NCBI GenBank assembly: GCA_036172665.1
Contig: CM069877.1
Location: forward strand, 14,342,501-14,406,500
Reading direction: 5' to 3'
From: Prosopocoilus inquinatus
Taxonomy: Eukaryota; Arthropoda; Insecta; Coleoptera; Lucanidae
Length of the DNA: 64,000 nt
Below are positions 1 through 11,041 of this stretch, piece after piece. The position numbers and the translations under genes were made by a program. Position 1 is the first letter of the stretch. Each line of letters begins with the position of its first letter. Below the pieces are notes generated by a model. It made no database searches and was not told the origin of the DNA. It saw nothing but the letters and a program-made list of their open reading frames with translations.

Positions 1-880
1 TATGTGAATAGCTTATCGAGTAAGATATTGTGGTTAACACAATCAAACGCTCTACTAAAATAGCAGAAATGACCACATTTCTCAAGATATATTAAAATAT
101 TAGATAAAAATTCATCACATGTAAAGTGTATATCTATCGTTAAGTGTTATTACAAACTGTGTGTGAAAGTTACTGTTTGTACGTCCTTGCCGGTACCAAG
201 TGCACATCGAAAAAGAAAAATAATCTGCAAACATAATAAGTAATTAGTAAAGAGCAACCGATGAAGATAAAGTTCATTATTCCGCCAAGTATTACAGTAT
301 TTACCTCTTTGTTAAGTCCCCCCTTAATTTAAGGCGTTCATTTAACGTATTACGAGCGCGGGGACGAAGAGCGGCGGCGCGAAGAAGTTTGTTTGTCTTA
401 TCTCCGTTAATTGTGTCAGGCTCGTAAGACGTTTAAAGGGCAATTTTTCTGGTGTCTGGAGGTTCGCGAATTTATTTATCCCCGAAGAATATTTCCGTCC
501 CCCGCCGCCGCGCCCCCGTCACGCCGGGGATCGATCGGCGGGAGCGATGTTGCCTCCTAACTTTTAATTACGGGGAGGTATCCTGTTAGCGCGGATTAAA
601 GCACGTCGAGCTTTGTTCTTCGCCGGCGAAGCTCTCGTACTTTACACGGATCGGGCACTTCTGCCATTATTTCAGGCGTCGTGGGGTTGAATTCCCCCCT
701 CCCCCCGCCCCTTCCCCCACCTTCAACCCTTCTGGAACGCATTTGACGCGGTTCTGTTAGGAGCGGTGGCGTTTCAATTTCATATTTTATTTAAAACGAT
801 TATTTTTTGCGCTATGTAAGAAACCGGAATTCTGTACATACAGAAATACTATTATTCAATTAAATAATTTCACTAAATTA
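1..880. other. Spacer with GC-rich block, no gene seen
   Basis: No coding region could be supported. The ends are AT-rich, while about 350-760 is GC-rich with C runs and TAATTA-type sites. This patchiness recurs across the window. No repeat partner was noticed elsewhere in the window. Confidence 0.5.
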
Positions 881-1490
881 TATACCGGGTGTCTCAAGAT
901 GGGCGGTGACCGGCGGTATACGGCTAACCGTAATACCTACAGCTTTGGGAGAAAAAAAATTATGGTCAAAGTGACCACGAGAAATTCAAAGAAAATATTT
1001 TTAAGTATCTGAGTTGACCGCAAGGGGGCGCAATCAATAGGGCTATCAATAAAAATCAATTTTACTAGTAAAAGTCTCAGAATAAGCAGCAGCTTTGATA
1101 GCGTCATTAGAAAGCTCAATTAATTCTGCATAACTTTTATTATCGGATCACCGTTAATAAGGGTGGAGGAAACAGTTGAATTATTTACTTTAAAAAAATA
1201 TCAAAACTTCGGTACTCTTTATCAGAAATTAACGAACTCCGGCTGATTTGAAAGGGAATTTTAAGCTGATTTAAAGTTTCTATTCAACGTCTACGGCTAA
1301 TTTGTTATAAAGTAGCTGGAGGGCGCTATTTACGAAAATAATAGTTTTTCAGTTTTCAAAAAAAAAAAAAAAAATAGAAAGGTGTGTTTCTTTTGCAATA
1401 GTTGCAAGGCCTATGAAATGGTGAACATTGTGGTCAAAACCGGAAATGAGTATCTTTTTTCGTTCTCGAGTTATTATCAAATACGTCTGC
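881..1490 (+). repeat. Left inverted arm of foldback element
   Basis: This arm aligns with the reverse complement of 2140-2751. The match runs through a long A tract near 1355 and beyond it to about 1490. Small indels and scattered substitutions separate the arms. Confidence 0.8.
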
Positions 1491-2139
1491 TAATTGATGA
1501 TATTAGCGGAAAGAGAAAGATCAAACAAATACTATCGAGTAATACTTTTAATTCTAAGGTTAAACAATGCCTACAAAGTTTTTATTAATGTTAGGAGATT
1601 ATTTAGAAGCATTTAAATGTTTTTGAGAATAGAGAATATTGAAACACAAGAATATAACAACAAATATAGGAACAAGTATAATTCAAACACTAAATAAAAA
1701 CAATCGACAATAATCGTGCACTGTGATCAACAAAGTTTCACTGTGCCGCTGTACAATACTATTTTTAATGTCCGCTTAGAGTTTTGTAGAAATTATTATT
1801 AATATACTTACGGATTATTAAACGGCTATTTCGAAATGAAAGATGGATAATATTTTGACAATATTTTAGGTGCAGATATTTAGTCATTGTTGATTACAAT
1901 GTGTTTACGTGTCATTTAACATTTTATTGTTAGTTACTTTCATTTAGTGACTGTGTTTTTCTCATTTATGTGTTTGTTTGCTGTATTTTTCTTTTATTTA
2001 AATATTAGGCTCTCGAAAGCAACTTAATGCATTTAAATTAGATTAATGTCTTTCTATTTACCTCAAAATGAAAAGTGTCACTAGAAAGCATTTGTTTGAA
2101 CTTTTATAATCGTTTTTATCTTCAGTTAATAGACTCATT

Positions 2140-2751
2140 TGGTAATAACTCGAGAACGAAAAAAGTTATCAATTTCGGGTTTTTACCAAAATGTTCTCTT
2201 GATTGGAGTCTTTGTAATCGCTGTAAAAGAAATACCCCTTTCTATTTAATGTTTTTTTTTTGGGAAACTGAGAAAAACTGTTACTTTTGCAAATAGCGCC
2301 CTCTAACTACTTTATAACAAAGCAGCCGGTTTCGTTCAGTAGAAACTTTAAAGCAACATAAAATTCCCTTTCAAACGAGCCGAAGTACGTTAATTTCCGA
2401 TAAAGAGTAGAGAAGTTATGATACTTTTTAAAGTAAATAATTCAACTGTTTTCTCCACCCTTATTAACAGTGATACGATAATAAGTCTAAAATCAAAGAT
2501 GTGCAGAATTAATTCAGCTTTCTAATGGCGCTAGCAAAGCTGTACCTTATTCTGAGACTTTTGCTAGTAAAATATATTTTTATTGTTGAGTCTATTGATT
2601 GCGCCCCCTTGCGGCCAACTCAGATATTTAAAAATATTTTCTTTGAATTTCTCTTGGCCACTTTTACTATAATCTTTTTTCTCCTGAAGCTGTAGGTATT
2701 ACGCTTAGCTATATACCGCCGATCGCCGCCCATCCTGAGACACCCGGTATA
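2140..2751 (-). repeat. Right inverted arm of foldback element
   Basis: Reverse-complement partner of 881-1490. The outer end reads tgagacacccggta followed by TA-rich flank. Confidence 0.8.
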
Positions 2752-3268
2752 TTTTCTTATTCTACAACACACAACGGTATTAAAAAAAATCAAATAAAAT
2801 GCCGTCGACTTTGAGGGCTTGTAACAATGCGCAATCTCAAGCCGTTAAATACGAGCGATACGAATTCCAGAAGTCTCTCCGAATCTCTTCGTCTCTGACC
2901 GACCGCGCGCTTAATAAGACTGGAGCGAGGAAGAAAAGCTCTTAACTGCTGCCTCTCCGGATTTAAGGGCATTAACACGGCAAAGATTATGCACACTGCT
3001 GTATTATATGGCTGCAGTTTCGTTTTAATTAAGAATTGTAATTATAACAGCTATAAGAAGCGCATCTCTTGGAATTTTAATGTTTTTTAATGTTATCAGT
3101 CAGGCATTCGCTTGTATAATTAAACCGGGCGCGAGATTTACGGCCTTGCCGTTCTCTAAAGACGGCGCACATATTACAGCTGGATTTATTTTATTGCGGA
3201 TAAAATATTATTGCGCCTCTTCGTAATGTCTGACGACACATTTATCTCTGTTTCCGGAACGTCGGGTT
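2752..3268. other. Spacer, nothing recognised
   Basis: AT-rich sequence with short GC-rich patches. The only ORF (2790-2996, minus) has no recognisable motif and is probably chance. Confidence 0.4.
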
Positions 3269-3450
3269 ATAGTAAAACTTATGCTATCATTACCGCCTCG
3301 GCGATCATGTTTTGTTTCCTTTTGTATTTCTTTGATAAAAAATAGTTTGAGGGACATCGGGTTGTGGTAAATTTAATAGTTTCGTTACCACATCTACACA
3401 TAAGATTTTCGGAATCGTTTTTCCTGGACAATTCCGTTCTATCTCTGAAG
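3269..3450 (+). repeat. Diverged direct repeat W, left copy
   Basis: This stretch is similar (perhaps 75-80 percent by eye) and in the same orientation to 7962-8140. The left copy lies just before the outer TIR of mariner A. The right copy begins directly at the TA after the outer TIR of mariner B. The repeat is unrelated to mariner. It may be an old tandem duplication at the insertion site or part of another element. Confidence 0.6.
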
Positions 3451-3487
3451 TGCAAAACCCAACTAAGAGGCCACTTCACTTCACATA

Positions 3488-4767
3488 CGTGGGCTGCTGG
3501 AAGAGTTTCTGGAAACAGTATGAAAAACGCATATGAAATTTGGTAAACGGTATCATTGTTTTCCAAAGTATTCGCCTTTGATGTCAATACACTTTCGCAT
3601 ACGCTCGAACCAATTTCTTTTTCCACTCTAAAGATGGTAGCTCAGAAACCAGTGTCCGGAATGTTTCAACTGCTGCTTCAGCCGACGAAAATCGCTCACC
3701 ACGCATTTTATTTTTGATATTTGGAAACAAAAAGAAATCATTAGGTGATAAATCATGTGAATACGGACAATGAGTCATTAATTCAACATTTTTGTTAGAC
3801 AAAAATTCAACTGTTTGACGGGCTGAGTGAGAGCTGGCGTTGTCATGATGGACAATAATTCGTCGATTTCGATTATTTCTTCTTATTTGATCGATGACTT
3901 CCGGCAAACAAATTGTAGTATACCAATCAGCATTCACGGTTTTTCGATCCTCCAAAGTCACGGTTGCTACATGTCCAGTTAAACCAAAGAAACAAACTAT
4001 CATTTGCTTCGCAGCACTGCGTGAACGGACAACTTTTGTTGGTTTTGGTTCATTTTGAAATACCCAAACGGTAGATCGTTGTTTACTTTCTGGCTCGTAC
4101 GCATACGATCCACGTTTCATCACCAGTAACGATGTTATAAACTAAATTTGAACGACCTCCATTGAATTTCTTGAGCATTTCTTCGCACCATTTGACACGA
4201 CCCTGCTTTTGCCCTTCTGTTAAATTGTGTGGGATCCAACGACTGCAAAGCCTTCGTACGTTCAAATGATCACGCAAAATCTGGTGTATTGCTTTCATGT
4301 CAATGCGTAAGGATGCTTGAATCTCACGGTATGTCACATGTCGATCTCGTTCAAGCATTTCACGCACAGCATCTACATTAGTGGCAACAACAGATGTTGA
4401 TGGACCACCTTCACGAAATTCGTCACTGAGAGAGGTACATCCACGATGGAATTCGGCAAACCAATTATAAACACTGCTCTTTGATGGTGTCTCATCTCCA
4501 AAAGCTAAATGAAGCCGATCGAGGCATTGTTTCGGCGTTAGACCACATTTGAAATCGTAAAAAATCATGGCACGAAAATTTTTATGCGAGATTTCCATGT
4601 TTACATAAAATTACTTTTTCTCAAATGCTGTACAAACAAAACTATTTCACTTGGATAGAAACTGTCAATTGAATTATAGGAGAAAAACGTCAAATTTTTC
4701 AAATATGACAGTTGATAAACGCTAACAATTCTAGACCTACTAGATTCCAGAAAATTTTCCGGCAGCC
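3488..4767 (-). mobile_element. Mariner copy A, left TIR present, right end altered
   Basis: The left end reads cgtgggctgctggaagagtt and is preceded by TA. It matches the reverse complement of the right end of copy B (…ccagcagtccacg, 7961) with about four mismatches in 27 bases, so it is a genuine mariner TIR. The right end stops being TIR-like at ggcagcc (about 4767) and runs into sequence shared with copy C. The transposase gene is on the minus strand. This copy is apparently a mosaic of copies B and C: identical to B over 3729-4349 and to C from 4253 rightwards. Confidence 0.9.
3584..4598 (-). pseudogene. Mariner transposase A, frameshifted
   Basis: Mariner transposases cut and paste their own DNA between TIRs at TA sites. 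They have an N-terminal paired-type helix-turn-helix region and a D,D34D catalytic core. Reading starts at 4598, and the first catalytic motif TGDETW is intact. One extra base near 4105, compared with copy C, then breaks the frame. The second part (4123-3584) carries HHDNASSHSARQ and SPNDFF with 34 residues between the second and third Asp, as in the family. The C-terminal tail is also disrupted. This gene is non-functional as it stands. The subfamily was not assigned. Confidence 0.9.
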
Positions 4768-5607
4768 GCTGAGGGATAGTTCTCTATCCGCTGAGTGTCG
4801 GCAGGGTAGATTATAACCTCCTTCTGCATACAGAATTGTGCTATATCCACCAGTAGCGTGGACAAAGGGTAGATAATATCGGAAACACAGCTAGATGTTT
4901 ACCTTTTTTTAAAAAACAAACAAAAACGGCTGCTCACCACTTTTGTACTCTTTCTCACAAAAATACGCCAGTTACAAAGAAACCTGCTTCATTCTTTGTA
5001 CATAATCTTATAATTAAGTTAACAACAAACTATTCGGTTAAAGCCAAAGTAAGTAAGTCCCCGCACAGTCAATTCCGTTATATTGTATTACAGAGTTAAG
5101 GCCGCCGCGTAAATTATCCGCAATGTTACACTTTCAGCTTCCGTTGTTAACCTTTGCTCTTAAAACATCCGCAGATAAATTAGGGCGGCGGCGGCGCGCT
5201 GAAATTATGCGCCGTCCCTTTCGTCGATAAATTAAACAAATAATTGACAGTGATAAACTCGAAATTAGCTTTGGCGGAGGTGGAGGAGGAGGAGGATGAG
5301 GAGAAGAAGCAGGGGGCGAATTTTAATATCGGAAGCGTGTTTTCGTTAAGTACAAGCTTTTTGTTTTGCGCCCCCCTTCACGGTATTAATATTTTCGTGT
5401 CGGATCCGAAGCAATTTGCACTCTGACCAACGAAGGGGGATTGCTGAAAATACATCCGATGTGATTAGGACATCAGCAATCACCAATACAAGAAAAAATA
5501 CGAAAGCCAATGGCGTAGCTAGAGGTCAAGGAGCCGGGTTACAATACTTTTACAAGCGCCTTACAGTTATTATTTATTAACAGATAAAACAGCGACATCT
5601 TACGGTG

Positions 5608-5650
5608 CGATATCTTTTTGACCTGACATTGCAATATCAGGTCAAAAAGC
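5608..5650. repeat. Short hairpin in the duplicated segment
   Basis: The sequence tttttgacctga is followed after a short loop by tcaggtcaaaaa, making a near-perfect palindrome. The same hairpin occurs at 21176-21218 in the second copy. Its role is unknown. Confidence 0.6.
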
Positions 5651-6049
5651 GATCGTTGTTTTATCTGTTCATTACTCTTACATTGCAATTGCGAATAAAT
5701 TCGACAAGTCGTTCTTGTTTGCAGTGGGAATATCGAGCTAGGTATCTGCAGACGAAGCCCCAAGCAGGGCTGAAACAGCTGTACAGAGGCTGCTCGAGGT
5801 TTTCACTGCAATCAAAAACGATTTGCAACAAATTTTTTTATTATTTATTGTTAACAAAATAAAGCTGAAAAAAATTATTTAAGGTTTTCATTTAAATGTT
5901 CATTTCTTTAGCTGCTTGTGGATTATCCTACTTCTAAGAAGTGACAAGAACTGTCAAATTTTAGGTTAGAAAACCACCTGAGAGGTAGCGCTAAGCAGGG
6001 CGTGTCTCTCTCATATTTCTCAAACACCTTAAAGAAATTTGTTCTGAAA

Positions 6050-6880
6050 CTGATTCTTGGAAAGTGAAGGGAACGAAGTTAATTGCGACTGCAGCTTAAC
6101 AGATGGCGCTACTTCCATTTGAAACTTCTTGCGTTCTTCTGCTATTCCCGTTCGACTTTATTTATTCGAAATTGTTTTTACGTGACGTTGAAGTTGCTTC
6201 GTTGTTTCAATTGCTTTGAAATTGTTTCCGCGCAAACGAAAGGGACAAAGTTTCGGCTCATGACAACAGATGGCGCCACATATGTCTACTGTTTATTTGA
6301 ACAGCCCCCGAAAGCTAGTGCTAAGCAGAAGTACGCTTCAATTGTTTCTCAAAGTCTTTCTCGAATGCTGATTCTCGGAAACTGAAGGGAACGAAATTAA
6401 TTACGACTGTGACTCTACAGATGGCGCTGCTTTCATTTGAAACTTCTTGCGTTCTTCTGCTATTTCCGTTCGACTTTATTTATTTGAAATTATTTTTTCG
6501 TGACGTTGAGGTTGTTTCGTTTTTTCAATTGCTTTGAAATTGTTTCCGCGCAAACGAAAGGGATAAAGTTTCGGTTCGTGATAACAGATGGCACCACACA
6601 TGTCTATTATTTATTTGAAAAGCTACCGAAAGCTTTTTTCTCAAACACTTTCTCGAATGAAGAAAGACATATATTTTGACCTGCTTTGAAACTTGCATAT
6701 ACAAAATAATGTAATTGCGACTACAGCTTAACAGATGGCGCTACCTACATTTGAAACTTGAAACTTCTTTTACCTATTTCTGATCGACTTAATTTTTTTC
6801 GAAATATTTGTTTGGTGACGTCATTTCTTGAATTTTCTTAGCGTTTTCCAGTTGCTTCGAAATTGCTACACCCCCGCCAC
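6050..6880 (+). repeat. Degenerate ~320-bp tandem repeat with agatggcgc motif
   Basis: The motif agatggc(g/a)c recurs at about 6101, 6269, 6419, 6596 and 6733. Neighbouring text such as tttgaaacttcttgcg, gttcgactttattta and gaaattgtttccgcgcaaac recurs with it, giving full units of about 318-327 bp made of two related halves. The array repeats at 21618-22448 in the duplicated copy and trails on to 22643 there. The short ORF at 6083-6385 lies within the repeat and is not convincing as a gene. Confidence 0.75.
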
Positions 6881-6907
6881 CAAAAATAAAGATGACTAAG
6901 TTACCAC

Positions 6908-7775
6908 TCAGAGTAAGAAAAAGAAATCATTAGGTGATAAATCATGTGAATACGGACAATGAGTCATTAATTCAACATTTTTGTTAGACAAAAATTCAAC
7001 TGTTTGACGGGCTGAGTGAGAGCTGGCGTTGTCATGATGGACAATAATTCGTCGATTTCGATTATTTCTTCTTATTTGATCGATGACTTCCGGCAAACAA
7101 ATTGTAGTATACCAATCAGCATTCACGGTTTTTCGATCCTCCAAAGTCACGGTTGCTACATGTCCAGTTAAACCAAAGAAACAAACTATCATTTGCTTCG
7201 CAGCACTGCGTGAACGGACAACTTTTGTTGGTTTTGGTTCATTTTGAAATACCCAAACGGTAGATCGTTGTTTACTTTCTGGCTCGTACGCATACGATCC
7301 ACGTTTCATCACCAGTAACGATGTTATAAACTAAATTTGAACGACCTCCATTGAATTTCTTGAGCATTTCTTCGCACCATTTGACACGACCCTGCTTTTG
7401 CCCTTCTGTTAAATTGTGTGGGATCCAACGACTGCAAAGCCTTCGTACGTTCAAATGATCACGCAAAATCTGGTGTATTGCTTTCATGTCAATGCGTAAG
7501 GATGCTTGAATCTCACGGTATGTCACATGTCGATCTCGCTCAAGCATTTCACGCACAGAATCTACATTAGTGGCAACAACAGATGTTGATGGACGACCTT
7601 CACGAAATTCGTCACTGAGAGAGGTACGTTCACGCTGGAATTTGGCAAACCAATTATAAACACTACTCTTTGATGGTGCTTCATCTCCAAAAGCCGAATG
7701 AAGGTGATCGAGGCATTGTTTCGGCGTTAGACCACATTTGAAATCGTAAAAAAATCATGGCACGAAAATTTTCAC
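6908..7775 (-). pseudogene. Mariner transposase B, truncated and frameshifted
   Basis: The recognisable coding sequence runs leftwards from about 7775. The N-terminal helix-turn-helix part is damaged: an extra A near 7751 breaks the start region. The part from 7556 retains TGDETW, followed by the same one-base frameshift as copy A. The next block holds HHDNASSHSARQ and SPNDFF and then ends at the truncation. The shared frameshift shows that A and B share recent ancestry across this part. It cannot encode a working enzyme. Confidence 0.88.
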
Positions 7776-7961
7776 GCGAGATTTCCGTGTTTACACAAAA
7801 TTACTTTTTCTCAAATGCCGTACAAACAAAACTAGTTCACTTGGATAGGAACTGTCAGTAGAATTATAGGCGAAAAACGTCAATTTTTTCAAATATGACA
7901 GTTGATGAACGCTAACAATTCTAGACCTACTAGATTCCAGAAAATTTTCCAGCAGTCCACG
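6918..7961 (-). mobile_element. Mariner copy B, left-truncated, right TIR intact
   Basis: This copy begins abruptly inside the transposase gene, one base after the end of the duplicated segment, so the 3' third of the gene and the left TIR are missing. The right end carries the TIR ending ccagcagtccacg at 7961, followed by TA. From 6918 to 7538 it matches copy A with no visible difference. Beyond that it diverges by several percent. Confidence 0.9.
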
Positions 7962-8140
7962 TAATAAAGCTTACGCTACTATTACTGCCGCGGCGAACAC
8001 ATTTCGTTTCCTTTTTTATTTCTTTGATAAAAAATACGGTTCGGGGGACATCAGGTTGTAGTAAATCTAATAATATAGTTACAACCTTCACGCCTCAGTT
8101 TTTTCGAATATTTTCTCCCGAGGACAGTTCCGTATTTAAA
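7962..8140 (+). repeat. Diverged direct repeat W, right copy
   Basis: This copy starts at the TA that follows the mariner B TIR. It aligns with 3269-3450, sharing for example tatttctttgataaaaaata. Confidence 0.6.
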
Positions 8141-8800
8141 CGATAATTCTGTAAGACATTGCTAGTAGTTGTTAACTTAAGATACCTAAGTTATTCTGAA
8201 CCGAACGTAGGGGTAGTAGGTTTCCTTCCCGCCGAGTTTTGCAACGCGTCATAGTCACGTTTGATTTATTAGCGGCGCGCAAAGTTACGCGGAGAATACA
8301 GAAAGAATAATACATAAGAGAGTGGAAAAGTTTCTTTCTTGCCGAGGAGGAGTGCGCACCGCGAAACTTCGCGCCAACAAAATAAATAAAATAAAAAGTT
8401 CGGGGGGTTGGGAGGGGGCTCATTGCCGCGCCTCTCCGTTTACATAATCATTTATGACCGTTTTTTTGCCGCGCTCCCGCCCCCTCGCCGACCCCCACAG
8501 CGCATAAATCGGGGCCAGAAATTTAATTCATAATCCTTCTTGCGAACCCCGTTCGTTTTCGCGGGATGAGGGTGAGGAAGGGTGGAAGGGCATTAAACGC
8601 GCCACCTTAATGAGTTTCGAACCATTAAGATCTTAAAAATTACGGCTGTACTATAAATATTAAGGTTTTTATTTCGCACCGCTCGTTGCAGAATGCAATC
8701 TTAACTTGGGGGGTGGGGGATATGGGGGACAGGCTGTACAAAACGCGGTCCCTTTATTTCCGTAATTATTTTTACATTTCGTCCGCTAATGCCTTTTTTC
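8141..8800. other. GC-patch spacer, no gene seen
   Basis: Alternating GC-rich and AT-rich text with C and G runs near 8400-8500 and 8560-8600. Short ORFs on either strand carry no recognisable domain. Confidence 0.4.
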
Positions 8801-8804
8801 TATC

Positions 8805-8867
8805 TCTCTTTCTCTCTGTCTGTCCTTCCCTAATGTCTCTTTTCCTTTCTCTGTCTCTCTGTTTCTG

Positions 8868-8913
<46 letters not shown>

Positions 8914-8943
8914 TCTCTGATTCTCTCTCTCTTTCTCTCTCCT
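8805..8943 (+). repeat. CT-rich microsatellite
   Basis: Imperfect (TC)n/(TCTG)n run. The plus-strand ORF at 8686-8946 ends in a run of Leu and Ser encoded by this repeat and is not a gene. Confidence 0.95.
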
Positions 8944-9705
8944 TAGAAGTTATTCTTTATTTTAAGTGCAGATTTGAATTTCTTTGAAAAAAAAATACGA
9001 TTGCGAAGAAAATATTGCAGGGACAGGGGCAGGGGGAATATGGGGATACGGGATTCTTTATTTTAAGTTTAGATTTGTACTTCGTTGAAAAAAAAAACGC
9101 GAATGGTAGCGAAGAGAATGTTTGAAACCGTAAAATAGGCAAAAATTTATGCATGGAAACAAAAGACCGTGAAATTTTGTTTGAAAAAAAAAAACAAAAC
9201 AAAACAAAAGACGATTGCCAAAAAATATTAAAAAGGTAACAAAGTTCAGATTTGCATTTCGTTGAAAAACAAAAAAGAAACAAACAAAACACGAAGGAAA
9301 AGATAAAAATTGTTAAAGCGGGCGCAAACAATTTTGTGCGTGGAAATAAAAGAACTTGAAATTTTGTTTAGGAAAAAACAAAAGCGAATCGAAAAACAAT
9401 TTGTGTAAAAAAACGTAAAAAGTTCAGATTTGTATTTCTTTTGGGAAAAAAGAACGAACAAACAAACGAACGAACATGAGCGGCAATGAAGAAAAAATTA
9501 AGAATCTTTAAAGCAGGAAGCACAAAAGAACGTGAATTTTTATTCCGAAAGAACAAAAGACGATCGAAAAGAATTTAATAAAGCAAAACGGAAAGTTCAC
9601 ATTTGTATTTCAATGAAAGAGAAAACACGAATGATAACGAAGGAACAATTCAAAATCGTTAGAGTCTCAAGGAAAAACAAAAACCATAAATTTCAAAAGA
9701 AAACA

Positions 9706-10278
9706 TACAGGGTGAGTCTTAATTTCGTGGACATGGCTTAACCACAGACTCCTGGGCTTAAAATAAAAGGATTTAACCAAACTTATCTAAATCCATAATG
9801 GTCCTGTTAGGCCGGTATTCGTTTTCATTCTTCTTCAAACTTCTTGATAGGAAAGCTAATTTTTTCTATAACAAAAGAACGTCTAAACCGATTTGGATGA
9901 TATTTGGTCCTACAAGAATGTAAGTCACTTTTACAGGTGGCTTTAGTTTTACTTGCAATGAACCGTTAGCGTGAAAAACAGTTTTGCCACAATACATATT
10001 TTACTATAACTTTCTTGAAGTTAGGAAGGTAACTTAAGTTAATAAATTTTTAGAAATGAGCACTCGATAGGAAATGTTTCATGTCTCTATAACTTTTGAT
10101 ATATCTTACGGTTTAGTTACAAATTAAGAAAATGTAACTTTCTTCTCAAAAACTTTGAAGAAGAATACCGGCTTAACGAGACAGTTATCGATTTAGATAA
10201 GAGTTGTTAAATCGTCTCATTTTGAGCCCAGGAATCCTGTGGTTAAGCCATGCCCACGGAATTTAGAGACGCCCTGTA
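9706..10278 (+). mobile_element. Small TIR element, 573 bp, non-coding
   Basis: The ends are long imperfect inverted repeats: the left starts tacagggtgagtct, and the reverse complement of the right starts tacagggcgtctct. Similarity continues inward past ggcatggctta/gacatggctta for roughly 150 bp. TA precedes the left end and follows the right. It has no ORF, so it is a non-autonomous element. A truncated relative is at 40135-40529. It inserted into the A-rich tandem repeats. Confidence 0.8.
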
Positions 10279-10950
10279 TATAAAAAAAACGCGTGCATGA
10301 AAACAAGAGACGAGTTGTTTGATAAACAACACAAAAACGATTCAGAGTTTCATGAAAAATTAACGAAAATTAGGCATGTCTAAAACAGACAAAAGACGAT
10401 CCGTATTGTTTTAAAGAAAGAAAAAGAGAAAAACAAAAAAATAAATGGTAATTAAGAAAACAGTTTATTAAAAATAATTAAGAATTAAAAAAAAGAAAGG
10501 AACGGTCATCGGGAGGTGACAAACATTGAAAACAAAAACCGATCAAGCCACAGATCAATGAACTGCAAACTTTAATGCAAGATGACATAAAAACAAACGA
10601 AGATCGACTTGTTTTAGAGACGTTAGGCGCAGAAAACTTTATGGAAAAATAAAAACAAGAAGAACAAAATGAATCGTAATGAATAAACATTAAAAAACAT
10701 CTAAGAAAGAGAAACTCGGAAAAAAACGAACAGAAAAAGATAGTATTTTTTATTGGAAACAAAATAGATTTCAAACTCTAACACTAGATGAAAAAAAAAC
10801 GAAAAATCGTGGAATCACATACGAAAAGGTTAAGAAAATTTCTTGACGAATCAAAATATCGATAAATTTGTAACAAAAATTAATTCTTTATTTACTTTTC
10901 GTATAGTACTTGCTCGTAAGAATTGCAGAAAGATATGACTAAAAATTAAA

Positions 10951-11041
10951 TATTACTTGCTTTATCAAAAGCAAATAATAATATTTACGAAGCGTCAGGT
11001 AAGTAAATTATTTGCTTTATCAAAAGCAAATAATAATATTT
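10951..11041 (+). repeat. Two direct copies of a ~33-bp palindromic motif
   Basis: ttgctttatcaaaagcaa plus flanking bases occurs at 10951-10986 and again at 11008-11041. Each copy is itself nearly palindromic. Confidence 0.8.

Larger units (their letters stand above)
881..2751. mobile_element. Foldback-type element with ~600-bp inverted arms
   Basis: The first ~600 bases match the reverse complement of the last ~600 bases at roughly 85-90 percent by eye. Both ends carry the terminal motif taccgggtgtctca, flanked by TA on each side, which fits a TA target duplication. The unique centre is about 640 bp and encodes only short ORFs (for example 1382-1588 and 2075-2296) that lie largely inside the arms and match no transposase I know. 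This is best read as a non-autonomous foldback or long-TIR DNA element. The superfamily cannot be assigned from TA and the terminal motif alone. Arm divergence suggests it is old. Confidence 0.8.
4253..6916 (+). repeat. Duplicated segment, copy 1 (offset 15,568 bp)
   Basis: No difference was seen between this stretch and 19821-22484, over about 2.66 kb with a constant offset and no indel. It contains the N-terminal third of the mariner, a GC-rich spacer with GA-rich run (about 5270-5320) and the ~320-bp repeats near 6050-6880. The match ends sharply: after 6916 the sequence enters mariner B, whereas after 22484 it continues in ordinary flank. Such identity implies a very recent event or an assembly duplication. 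Short ORFs here (5244-5426, 5605-5862, 6083-6385) have no recognisable motif. Confidence 0.9.

Noticed and set aside
5244..6385. Short ORFs conserved perfectly between the two duplicated copies
   Set aside because: All bases are identical over the whole duplication, so identity says nothing about coding.
8686..8946. 86-codon ORF rich in Leu and Ser
   Set aside because: It is the translation of a CT microsatellite.
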